Shown piece by piece: positions 1 through 6,422 of a DNA stretch of 11,847 nt. The notes below the pieces were generated by a model. That model was not told where the DNA came from, ran no database searches, and was given only the letters and a program-made list of their open reading frames with translations. This DNA is from Bryobacterales bacterium (lineage in GTDB: Bacteria > Cyanobacteriota > Vampirovibrionia > Obscuribacterales > Obscuribacteraceae). Made by a program: the position numbers and the translations under genes. The stretch covers positions 1 through 11,847 of the forward strand of contig CAJCHQ010000998.1 in the NCBI GenBank assembly GCA_903970295.1, in the 5' to 3' direction. Every line of letters starts with the position of its first letter. Positions within the stretch are counted from its first letter, which is position 1.

Positions 1-1427
1 CTCTGGCAGAAGCCGGTAAGCAAATTCGCAGTCTGCTGGAAGAAAAGCCTGGTTCAGCCCATGCCAGTGATTTGCGAGACTTGCTCGGATTCGTCGAGGC
101 ACACTGCAATATGCAACCACGCTTGCAAGAATTGAACGCCAATATGGGCAAAAAGTTGACTCGCCAGGATCTCGATGATTACAGCCGAATCTTCACCGAT
201 GTGAACAAAATTGCCTGGGACACAAACGGCTTGACAGTAGACTACAAAGCTTTGCCTGCCGGGCTTTGCAGCACAGACGCCGCTGATTGGATCTGCACGT
301 TGCAAACCCATGACGCGTCCTCCAAAGAGCACGCAGACAGTAAATGGGATAGCACAAAGTCGCCACTCTGGTTGGTCGCCGCAATTATCAAAGCAGATGC
401 AAAGGATCCGAACTGCAATGCACTGATCGATGCAGCTAATAAAACTGCACCTGATTCTCCTGCTTTTCTAACTGTTGTCTACAACCAAGTTAGACTGCTG
501 CTTCAATCTGGAAAGAAAGATGCAGCGCTGGCCAAGTTGAATTCAGTAATCGACCGTCCCAATTTGCCTCCTTCATCGCGCAATTTGTTTCTTGCTCAGC
601 GGCTCAATTTCGCCCATTCACTGAACGATTTCATGAAGGACGCAGCGACCGGCCCGGCAGGCATATCGTCGTTCGGCGGCATCGAAGAAGTGCCGGATGA
701 TGTAGCAAAAATGGACAAGTCGAATCAGTATACGCAACTAAATCCGCTGTTCACCGAAACAGCAGGCAAGGAATTGAATGTGTTTGTGCCATTGTCAGTG
801 CTTAAACAAGCCCTACAAGCGCCTGCAGTCACTGGTCTTTTGAAGCGACATCTGGCCTTTTGCGTCTGGACGCGCGCCGTCGTTCTGGATAACGCGGCGA
901 TCACAAATGAAGTCTCTAACTTGCTAAAAACGCTGTGGCCGCAGCTTGCACCACTGCTGACACCAGTGATTAACGCTTCAAGCGCCGACGAAAAACGTTT
1001 TGCCGCAACATACTTGATGCTAAAAACACGCACTGCCAGCCCGTTTATAACCGGCGGTATGTTTGATGACAGCGATGCAATGGGAAGCTGGTGGCGTCAT
1101 GACGAAGCAGGAATTGACCGCAAAGATAAAGACTTGACGGCACCGGCTTTTTTGACATCAGCCGATTTAGAGCAAGCGCGAAAGGAACAATCTCAATTGG
1201 CGTCAGTCCAAACTGCGCCGAACTATATGACGGCAAATGTGATTGCCTGGTCGAAAAGCCATCCGAAAGATGCAAGAATTCCGGAGGCACTGCATTTGGC
1301 GATACACGCCACAAAAGTTGGTTTAACTGATTCAGGGACAAGCGCCCTTTCCAGAGAGGCCTTCGCTATCCTGCACAAAAGCTATCCGACCAATCCCTGG
1401 ACGAAAAAGTCGCCGTATTATTATTGA
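1..1427 (+). CDS. Helical-repeat (TPR-like) protein of unknown function, 5' end missing
   Basis: The frame is open from base 3 to the TGA at 1425-1427 with no stop upstream. The gene therefore begins outside the window, and the TTG at 72 is only an internal codon. About 474 residues are visible. They are rich in Ala, Leu and Lys and fall into amphipathic helix pairs, for example the stretch around bases 450-560 with a 'GKKDAALAKLNSVI' unit, as in tetratricopeptide-like solenoids. No catalytic motif or membrane segment is visible. The C-terminus has an ordered look: 'SHPKDARIPEALHLAIHA', then an AFAILHKSYPTNPW segment and a final run of tyrosines. I believe this tail recurs in long uncharacterised bacterial proteins, but I cannot verify that here. 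The gene is convergent with the membrane-protein gene, with a single base between stops and no room for a separate terminator. Function is unknown. An envelope or surface-associated scaffold is a guess only. Confidence 0.85.
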   Translation, partial: LAEAGKQIRSLLEEKPGSAHASDLRDLLGFVEAHCNMQPRLQELNANMGKKLTRQDLDDYSRIFTDVNKIAWDTNGLTVDYKALPAGLCSTDAADWICTLQTHDASSKEHADSKWDSTKSPLWLVAAIIKADAKDPNCNALIDAANKTAPDSPAFLTVVYNQVRLLLQSGKKDAALAKLNSVIDRPNLPPSSRNLFLAQRLNFAHSLNDFMKDAATGPAGISSFGGIEEVPDDVAKMDKSNQYTQLNPLFTETAGKELNVFVPLSVLKQALQAPAVTGLLKRHLAFCVWTRAVVLDNAAITNEVSNLLKTLWPQLAPLLTPVINASSADEKRFAATYLMLKTRTASPFITGGMFDDSDAMGSWWRHDEAGIDRKDKDLTAPAFLTSADLEQARKEQSQLASVQTAPNYMTANVIAWSKSHPKDARIPEALHLAIHATKVGLTDSGTSALSREAFAILHKSYPTNPWTKKSPYYY

Positions 1428-1428
1428 A

Positions 1429-2874
1429 TTACTGGGCGTCTCTTTTCACTGTCAGTGCGGACGGTCTATCGACATGGCTGAGATCAATCTGCCAAAGATC
1501 GGGCCAGATTTTCGGAACGTAACTTGAATCGCGTTGCCATTTTTCAACTTCGGTCGGCCAACTTGGACCTTGTGCAAATAGAATCGGCGTCACCAAAAAC
1601 TCTTTCAGAGCTATGACTAGAAGCCAGAGAATTAGAGCCGAACTCGCAGCCCGAACGATTACTCTACGAGAAAGACAAGCGATCGAAATGAAAGATAACT
1701 CGAACAAGATCTGCGGCGCAAAAGAATAACGGTAACCGACTTGGGCAAAAAGCAAATCACTTCGCTTGTCGAGGGCACCGAAGTAAGCCAGTCCGGCTAG
1801 AATCAGTCCGGTCACAAAAAAGTAGAAGGGCTCGGATTTTTTTTCTCGCCATAGAATTACCGCCCACCCGACGAATGCAGAAATCGTTAGTACAAACACT
1901 TTCTTTGATGGATGGGCCTGCAGCAAATCATCATGAACCACCGCCGCGAGCATGTGCCCGTGAGTAATACCGAGAAAGGGTACGACCAAGTGCTTGACGA
2001 AGAATAAATTGACGAGCAGTATTGGACTGACGCCGAGTGTCCGCACCTGAGCGTGGTAGAAGAACAGCAACTGAATTGCAGATGCCGAAGCCAGAACGAG
2101 ACCTTGAATCAAGCGTGGCTTCGAACGATCGATGAAAGCTCGAGCAAAGAATAAAGGCAAGAGAAATGAGCCACCAGGGCCGCTCAGCGGGGCAAGAACC
2201 AAAATCACTTTTTGAAATATGCCGTAAGCTCCTGTGCCTGCTTCAAGAACAAAAATAAGTGCGACGCACAAATTTAAATGAACTTGACTGCCAATCGAAC
2301 TTAACCAGACTTCCTGAGAGGCAGGCAAAGTGCCGAGAATCAAAAGCGATAACAGCAACGCTTTGCGCTGCTTGAGCCAGGCACTGGGGCTAAAAGCGAG
2401 AAGGACGGCAGGGAAACACTGAACGAGCAAGCCAAATAATGATGTCACATATGGTGCCCACTTTAGTGGCACTACATACTTAGCGAGGATCCCAGCCAGG
2501 TTGGCAGTGATATTCAAATATCCGCCGTAGCTAAAAAAGAGTGCCTGGTACCAGGGAGCGCTCAAGGCGTTCATGAAAAAAATCGGACCTTCTTCAGCCC
2601 AGAACCTACCGGCACCTAAAATCGAGGGAATACGAACAACAACCAAGACGGCAAAAGCAATCACGTACGCAGCCTTCTCCAACGCACTGAGACTTTTATT
2701 CGGATCGCTCTTGTCTGCCTTCTCCGGGGTAGAGGACAAGTCAGCAATTGGGTCTAATACAGCGCTTGATTGATTCAATGGAAGTGCTTTAGTCGGAGGA
2801 ACCGAATTATCACTTAGAACCGCATCAATCGGTTCATGCACTTTTTCAAGTCCGGATGAATGCTTGACAGACAT
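1429..2874 (-). CDS. Polytopic membrane protein, probable GT-C-type glycosyltransferase
   Basis: The protein has 481 residues. Residues 1-66 are polar, probably cytoplasmic and disordered. About ten hydrophobic segments follow, starting at 68-84. The loop after the first segment reads 'GRFWAEEGPIFF' (89-100), with adjacent acidic residues E94-E95. An acidic motif in the first external loop is the hallmark of GT-C enzymes, which transfer sugars from polyprenyl-phosphate donors on the outer face of the membrane. The C-terminal soluble tail (about 440-481) contains 'WPTEVEKWQRDSSYVPKIWP'. Start: the ATG at 2872-2874 lies 2 bases past the stop of the upstream GT2 gene, which implies translational coupling and a shared mRNA. 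Seen: membrane topology, the acidic loop and the operon. Inferred: glycosyltransferase activity, from the motif and the GT2 partner. It could instead be another membrane protein of glycan assembly, such as a flippase or polymerase. Confidence 0.85.
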   Translation of the reverse strand: MSVKHSSGLEKVHEPIDAVLSDNSVPPTKALPLNQSSAVLDPIADLSSTPEKADKSDPNKSLSALEKAAYVIAFAVLVVVRIPSILGAGRFWAEEGPIFFMNALSAPWYQALFFSYGGYLNITANLAGILAKYVVPLKWAPYVTSLFGLLVQCFPAVLLAFSPSAWLKQRKALLLSLLILGTLPASQEVWLSSIGSQVHLNLCVALIFVLEAGTGAYGIFQKVILVLAPLSGPGGSFLLPLFFARAFIDRSKPRLIQGLVLASASAIQLLFFYHAQVRTLGVSPILLVNLFFVKHLVVPFLGITHGHMLAAVVHDDLLQAHPSKKVFVLTISAFVGWAVILWREKKSEPFYFFVTGLILAGLAYFGALDKRSDLLFAQVGYRYSFAPQILFELSFISIACLSRRVIVRAASSALILWLLVIALKEFLVTPILFAQGPSWPTEVEKWQRDSSYVPKIWPDLWQIDLSHVDRPSALTVKRDAQ

Positions 2875-2876
2875 AA

Positions 2877-3665
2877 CTACTTTTCGAATAAAGTATTATG
2901 CATACGAACACGTTTATGCAGACAATACTGCACGAGAGAGCGCAGCACACCAAAACCATATTTGATACTACGCGAAAAATTGATTGACGAGGCTTCTGGG
3001 AAATACCGCGTCTCTACACCTATCTCCGCCAGCTTAAAATCAAAAGCGACTGCCTGACACAAGATTTCGGCGTCGAAGACAAAGTCGTTCGAATTGCGCA
3101 TGAATGGCACCGTTTCCAAAAACTTGCGACTGTATGCTCGATATCCCGTATGGAATTCAGAAAGGTTTGTGCCCAAAACAATATTCTGGCAGGATGACAA
3201 AAATCTGTTAGCGATAAATTTATAGAGAGGCATTCCACCGCGCAGAGCGCCACCATCGAAAAAGCGCGATCCTAGAACGATGTCTGCATCGCCGCGCAGA
3301 ATAGGTGCGATGATTTCAGGAATTTTGCGCGCATCATATTGATAATCAGGATGCAGCATGATCACCACATCTGCTCCCAGACGAAGCGCTTCCAAATAAC
3401 AAGTCTTCTGATTGCCACCATAACCCACATTGTGTGGATGACGAATCACTCTCAGGTTGAGAGAATGTCCGATTTCAACAGTGGCATCTTGCGAACAATC
3501 ATCCACTAGAATGATTTGGGATATGAGATCGTGCGGAATATCGCCGAAGGTCTTTGCCAAAGTTTTGGCGGCATTGTATGCAGGCATGGTAACGACGATG
3601 TTCAAGGCGGTTTTCGCCCCGACATCGCAAACAGCTCCAATCGCTTTAGAACCGTTAACCTGCAT
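2877..3665 (-). CDS. Family 2 glycosyltransferase, polyprenyl-phosphate sugar synthase (DPM/DPG) type
   Basis: The protein is 262 residues, a single GT-A domain. It starts its first beta strand at about residue 22 (NIVVTMPAYNAAKTL), followed by the nucleotide-binding 'ILVDDCSQDAT', then 'HNVGYGGNQKT'. The metal and donor-site motif is 'HPDYQYD', where DPM-type enzymes carry a DxD-like acidic group. Next come 'DIVLGSRFFDGG' and 'HTGYRAYSRKFLE'. The C-terminal 'INFSRSIKYGFGVLRSL' is a basic, amphipathic segment that could touch the membrane. No C-terminal membrane domain is present, so this is the short, soluble or peripheral form. Family knowledge: these enzymes transfer a sugar from a nucleotide donor to polyprenyl phosphate at the cytoplasmic face. 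The ATG at 3663-3665 has no convincing Shine-Dalgarno site. The next gene downstream starts 2 bases after its stop. The sugar and acceptor cannot be read from sequence. Confidence 0.92.
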   Translation of the reverse strand: MQVNGSKAIGAVCDVGAKTALNIVVTMPAYNAAKTLAKTFGDIPHDLISQIILVDDCSQDATVEIGHSLNLRVIRHPHNVGYGGNQKTCYLEALRLGADVVIMLHPDYQYDARKIPEIIAPILRGDADIVLGSRFFDGGALRGGMPLYKFIANRFLSSCQNIVLGTNLSEFHTGYRAYSRKFLETVPFMRNSNDFVFDAEILCQAVAFDFKLAEIGVETRYFPEASSINFSRSIKYGFGVLRSLVQYCLHKRVRMHNTLFEK

Positions 3666-3751
3666 AGCAGCACTCTGATTCAGGTCGTCAAGAATACTAT
3701 GACTGGATCTGCCCGACGCAAAAGTGATGCAAATCTAAGCTGAATGCTTAA
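3666..3751 (-). other. Intergenic gap before the GT2 gene, weak promoter candidate
   Basis: The gap is 86 bases between the HAD phosphatase stop and the GT2 start. On the minus strand there is a TAGTAT box that could serve as a -10, with only a poor TTGCGT-like -35 about 16 bases upstream. No terminator hairpin with a T-tract is visible. The glycosyltransferase pair may have its own weak promoter or be read through from the phosphatase gene. Confidence 0.3.
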
Positions 3752-4789
3752 TCAAAATGGAAAGATTCTTTTCCAGTCATTTTTCATGTCTATGACGACC
3801 CAGTGGTTGGCCTTGGCTTCGTCCAATGCCTTTTCCAGGTGGCCAACCGAGGACTTTCTGTCGTATTCGTACTCCCGCTCGGCATCGGTATGATGAACGA
3901 TCAAGCCCAATCGTTTACCAGGTGCTGATGTCGTCCACTGCAACATCTGAAAATCACCATCTGAATTGCCGAAGGCGATGATTGGCCGGCGGCCGATAAA
4001 CATCTGGATCCCTACGGGTTTGCCTGGACCGTCATCGACTAATTCTACTTTGGGCTTGCGTTCAATTTCGGCTTGATTATCTTTGAACTCATATTCGAGC
4101 TTGCAGGTGGTGCCAATTACTTGCTCCGGCGGAATACCGTAAACAGTCTCAGTCCACGGCCGCATGAAGTCGGTGCCACCGCCGGAGACAATATAAGTTT
4201 TGAAATCATGTACACGTAAATAAGCCAACACTTCCAGCATAGGTTCATAAACGCAACTCGTATAAGGCTGCTTGAAGCGCGGCTGCCTAGCTGTTGCCAG
4301 CCACTTCTGAACGATCTCATGGAATTTTTCTACACTCATGCCGGCATGCAGACTGCCGATCGCCTCCATCCAGCCTTCGGCAGTGAGTAATTCTTTCGCA
4401 GCAAAATCGCCAGCTGCATAGGGCTTAACCGATTGCATCTCTTTCAGCTCAGGGCGCTCCTTCATCCGAGCAAGTGCCTGCTCGATTGCGAAGACGACTT
4501 GCGTATACATGGGCTGCTCGCACCAGAGCGTGCCGTCATGGTCAAAAACGGCTATCCGTTCACTTGGCTTGACATAGTTGGGACTGTTTTCATCGGTGAC
4601 TTCTTTGACGAATTCGATTATGGATTTTCGCGACTCTCCTTCGTTCCATGAAGGCAAGACTTCTGGTTCAGCGGCATGGGCAAAACTGCTTAGCCATGAG
4701 AAAGAAAAGACGATTAACACGAAAGAAGTCGACACTAGCAAAGCGCGCTTGATTCGATGCGACTTTAGAATAAACATAGGCGACGCCAT
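3752..4789 (-). CDS. Exported HAD-superfamily phosphatase (phosphoserine phosphatase-like)
   Basis: The protein is 345 residues from the chosen ATG at 4787-4789. An upstream in-frame TTG at 4843 would add 18 residues ahead of the signal peptide. I rejected it because the ATG gives a normal signal sequence: basic N-region (KSHRIKR), hydrophobic core and a likely cleavage after 'SSFAHA' at residue 39. All four HAD motifs are visible. Motif I is 'FDHDGTLW' (nucleophile D83, acid/base D85). Motif II is 'IVSGGG' (S202). A motif III lysine probably lies in 'GKPVG' (K257). Motif IV is 'FGNSDGDFQM' (D277 and D279). The helical cap sits between motifs I and II, as in the subclass I SerB-like group. 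Family knowledge: these hydrolyse phosphomonoesters through a phospho-aspartate with Mg2+. The signal peptide places it in the periplasm or outside the cell. Its substrate is unknown; phosphate scavenging is plausible. Confidence 0.9.
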   Translation of the reverse strand: MASPMFILKSHRIKRALLVSTSFVLIVFSFSWLSSFAHAAEPEVLPSWNEGESRKSIIEFVKEVTDENSPNYVKPSERIAVFDHDGTLWCEQPMYTQVVFAIEQALARMKERPELKEMQSVKPYAAGDFAAKELLTAEGWMEAIGSLHAGMSVEKFHEIVQKWLATARQPRFKQPYTSCVYEPMLEVLAYLRVHDFKTYIVSGGGTDFMRPWTETVYGIPPEQVIGTTCKLEYEFKDNQAEIERKPKVELVDDGPGKPVGIQMFIGRRPIIAFGNSDGDFQMLQWTTSAPGKRLGLIVHHTDAEREYEYDRKSSVGHLEKALDEAKANHWVVIDMKNDWKRIFPF

Positions 4790-4945
4790 TTTTTTAGATG
4801 TTTCCCGCACGGGAGGATCGTACACGAACGGGTGTGGCAACAAATTAAACAGTAACAGATTTTAGATCGTATGCATTGTCCTTCCGCTCCACCAACTGGA
4901 ACGGGCACCGAACAAGTTCAACAATCACTCCAACCACGTCTGCAG
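4790..4945 (-). other. Intergenic region upstream of the phosphatase gene
   Basis: The region is 156 bases between the MarR gene stop and the phosphatase start, both on minus. Read on minus, it contains a TAAAAT box (about 4860-4865) that could be a -10, without a good -35 at the right distance. There is a small inverted repeat CCCG-CA-CGGG at 4804-4813 just before the start codon, which could form a short hairpin in the leader. No strong factor-independent terminator for the MarR gene is visible. Confidence 0.35.
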
Positions 4946-5632
4946 TCATTCGAATGAGCGGTCGTCAAAACCGCAATTCAGATCGCGGATAGGTCCTTCT
5001 CGAAGTTTCTTCAATAGCGAAATCAATGTATCTTTCTCATCACTGCTCAGCGGTGAAAAGATCTCATCAATGAATTTGCTGCGCATAGATACGATATGTT
5101 CAAATTCTTTCTGCGCAAGCGACGATAATTCAAGCATCGAGGCACGCCTATCGCTCGGATCTGGAATTCGGTGCAGGAAGCCGTCTTGCTCCAGTCCATC
5201 AACCAGGTCGGTCACCGTCCGCGGTGCAACACCTAATTTAGCTGCCAGATCACCCATGCGGATTCCGCCGGAATGCTGCACGATAAACAAAACTCCCATC
5301 CGCGGCCGCGACAACTTGTGAAATTTTTTGTGCTCCGCAATTCTAGATTCGGCGAAACGATGAATCATTTTAGCCGTCATCATCAACGCGGTCATTGCCT
5401 GCTCAGTTGGACTGGCGCCGTGCCCTGCGAAAAATACACCGCGCTCTCTGTGCTCACCGCGATTCTGCTCATGCCCATCATTACGCGGATCGCGCTCCTG
5501 ACCACGGAAGGGCCCTCGCCCACGACCGCGCACTCGCCCTTCATCACGATCACGTCCGAATGGACGGTCGCCTCCAGGTTTATTTTTTCCAGGTCCGCGG
5601 AAACTTGACACGTAATAATTTAGTGAGTACAC
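4946..5632 (-). CDS. MarR-family transcriptional regulator with Arg/Gly-rich N-terminal tail
   Basis: The protein is 228 residues from a GTG at 5630-5632. Residues about 74-215 form a MarR domain. It has a dimerisation helix beginning near 'SPTEQAMTALMM', a winged helix with 'MGDLAAKLGVAPRTVTDLVD' (126-145), and the wing 'DPSDRRASMLELS' (158-170) with its typical D-x-x-DRR signature. MarR proteins are dimeric repressors that usually leave DNA when a small ligand binds. Unusual here is the first ~70 residues: low complexity, rich in Arg, Gly, Asp and His (for example 'GRVRGRGRGPFRGQERD'), and presumably disordered. No Shine-Dalgarno site lies at a usable distance from the GTG, and the codon falls inside an inverted repeat. 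The start is therefore uncertain; a GTG at 5609-5611 is an alternative. The gene is divergent from the LTxxQ protein and drug exporter, which suggests it controls them and itself. Confidence 0.9.
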   Translation of the reverse strand: MYSLNYYVSSFRGPGKNKPGGDRPFGRDRDEGRVRGRGRGPFRGQERDPRNDGHEQNRGEHRERGVFFAGHGASPTEQAMTALMMTAKMIHRFAESRIAEHKKFHKLSRPRMGVLFIVQHSGGIRMGDLAAKLGVAPRTVTDLVDGLEQDGFLHRIPDPSDRRASMLELSSLAQKEFEHIVSMRSKFIDEIFSPLSSDEKDTLISLLKKLREGPIRDLNCGFDDRSFE

Positions 5633-5633
5633 T
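5605..5633 (+). promoter_or_regulatory. Sigma-70-type promoter for the LTxxQ protein gene
   Basis: A perfect -35 box TTGACA (5605-5610) is followed after 17 bases by TACACT (5628-5633), a 4/6 match to the -10 consensus. Transcription would begin near 5640, leaving a leader of about 100 bases before the ATG at 5740. The promoter lies within the first codons of the divergent MarR gene, and its -10 is inside the inverted repeat at 5624-5635. A bound repressor would therefore block it directly. Confidence 0.7.
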
Positions 5634-5635
5634 CA
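5624..5635. promoter_or_regulatory. Putative MarR operator 1, inverted repeat over the -10 box
   Basis: The sequence TGAGT-AC-ACTCA has perfect 5-bp arms around a 2-bp centre. It covers the -10 of the plus-strand promoter and the GTG start codon of the MarR gene. Its arms resemble those of the 14-bp palindrome whose centre lies 20 bp away. Binding by this MarR protein is inferred from position and symmetry. Confidence 0.6.
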
Positions 5636-5642
5636 GTAATTA

Positions 5643-5656
5643 GTGAGGCGCCTCAC
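5643..5656. promoter_or_regulatory. Putative MarR operator 2, perfect 14-bp palindrome
   Basis: GTGAGGCGCCTCAC is a perfect palindrome at the expected start of the plus-strand transcript and just upstream of the MarR start codon. It shares the TGAG/CTCA half-sites of operator 1. The two centres are exactly 20 bp apart, about two helical turns, so two dimers could sit on the same DNA face. This is the strongest operator candidate in the window. Confidence 0.65.
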
Positions 5657-5739
5657 AATGGGGTGCCAATATTAAAAATACCCTAAATTTCTAAAACATT
5701 CAAGACGGTCGCCCGATAAGGGGATCGAGGAGGTTTCAT

Positions 5740-6261
5740 ATGTTTCCATTTGCAGGCAGACCGGGCAAACATGGCTACATGCCGCCCTTCGGACTGGGTC
5801 ACGGACACCATCATGGTCACCACGGACGCGGTGGCATGGGTGGATTTGGCGGTTTCGGCGGATTCGGTTACGAAGGCTTTTTGCAAGATTTAGACCTGAC
5901 CGATGCGCAGGTCGAAAAGATTGCCGAACTCAAGGCGGATAGCATGGGTGAAGGCATGGAAGCGATGCTGCAAGGCAAGCGATATTTCAAACAACTGATG
6001 CAAGAACTGGCCCAGGAAAACATCGACAAAGACAAGGTAAAGGCCGCGCATAAAGCGCTGCAAGAGCACAAAGCGAAGACCGGCGAAATGCTACTCGAGC
6101 GTGCCCTCGCTTTTGCAGAAACCTTAACCGGAGAGCAGCGCAAGAAACTAAAACGTTCGGCAATGAGACGCTTTCTGAACCTTGACGGCGACGATAGGCA
6201 CGGTTCAGGATTTGGTTTCGGACCGGGCGGAGCCGGCGGTTTCGACCGCGGCGAACGCTAG
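5740..6261 (+). CDS. Spy/CpxP-like LTxxQ-motif protein, His- and Gly-rich, no signal peptide
   Basis: The protein is 173 residues from an ATG with a very strong Shine-Dalgarno site, GAGGAGG at 5727-5733, six bases upstream. The core (about 46-145) is helical and has the paired LTxxQ signature of the Spy/CpxP/ZraP superfamily: 'LTDAQ' at 53-57 and 'LTGEQ' at 129-133. Charged, Lys/Glu-rich helices lie between them. The N-terminus is His-rich (H11, H21, H23-25, H27-28) and then Gly/Phe-rich ('GGMGGFGGFGGFGYEG'). The C-terminus is again Gly/Phe-rich. Known relatives are periplasmic chaperones or metal sensors. Here there is no hydrophobic leader, and the in-frame sequence upstream of the ATG offers none before a stop at 5692, so the protein appears cytoplasmic. 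It is divergent from the MarR gene and followed by a drug exporter. Possible roles are metal or ligand binding or chaperone activity; this is inference. Confidence 0.88.
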   Translation: MFPFAGRPGKHGYMPPFGLGHGHHHGHHGRGGMGGFGGFGGFGYEGFLQDLDLTDAQVEKIAELKADSMGEGMEAMLQGKRYFKQLMQELAQENIDKDKVKAAHKALQEHKAKTGEMLLERALAFAETLTGEQRKKLKRSAMRRFLNLDGDDRHGSGFGFGPGGAGGFDRGER

Positions 6262-6262
6262 C

Positions 6263-6322
6263 ATCACGATCAGGCAACGAGTAAATGGCACACCCGTGGC
6301 ATTTACTCGCCCTGATCGTGGT
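6263..6322 (+). terminator. Long imperfect hairpin between the LTxxQ gene and the exporter gene
   Basis: The outer arms CACGATCAGG (6265-6274) and CCTGATCGTG (6311-6320) pair perfectly, with two more pairs outside if a T-G wobble is allowed. The inner arms CGAGTAAATG (6278-6287) and CATTTACTCG (6300-6309) pair perfectly after a CAA/C bulge. A G-G mismatch, three more pairs and an ACCC loop close it. It begins two bases after the stop codon. Only a short GTTTCC follows, so it may be a partial terminator, an mRNA-stabilising end or a remnant repeat rather than a full intrinsic terminator. Confidence 0.6.
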
Positions 6323-6368
6323 TTCCAACCTGCGACCTGTAAAATGCTCAAACACAATCGAAACTATT

Positions 6369-6399
6369 TTGAGGCTCGTACCTCAGTAATCGCTAGAAT
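6369..6399 (+). promoter_or_regulatory. Candidate promoter and operator for the drug exporter gene
   Basis: There is a good -10 box TAGAAT (6394-6399) with a partial -35 TTGAGG (6369-6374) at a long 19-base spacing. Within it lies the inverted repeat TGAGG-N6-CCTCA (6370-6385), with the same half-sites as the palindrome before the MarR gene. The 9-base string CTCAGTAAT (6382-6390) is identical to 5632-5640 at operator 1. A third MarR site is inferred, although its 6-bp centre differs from the 2-bp centres of the others. Confidence 0.45.
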
Positions 6400-6422
6400 T
6401 ATCTCCTTTAAAAGGAATCTTC

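Noticed and set aside
72..74. TTG at 72 as the start of the first plus-strand gene
   Set aside because: The frame stays open to the window edge with protein-like sequence, so the TTG is an internal codon and the gene is truncated by the window.
4790..4843. Longer start (TTG at 4843) for the HAD phosphatase
   Set aside because: It would put 18 polar residues, including two prolines, ahead of a normal signal peptide. The ATG at 4787-4789 gives a standard exported protein.
5395..5643. Plus-strand open frame with His/Arg/Ala repeats opposite the MarR tail
   Set aside because: It is the antisense of the low-complexity Arg/Gly/Asp tail, which keeps stops out of other frames. It has no ribosome-binding site and no recognisable domain.
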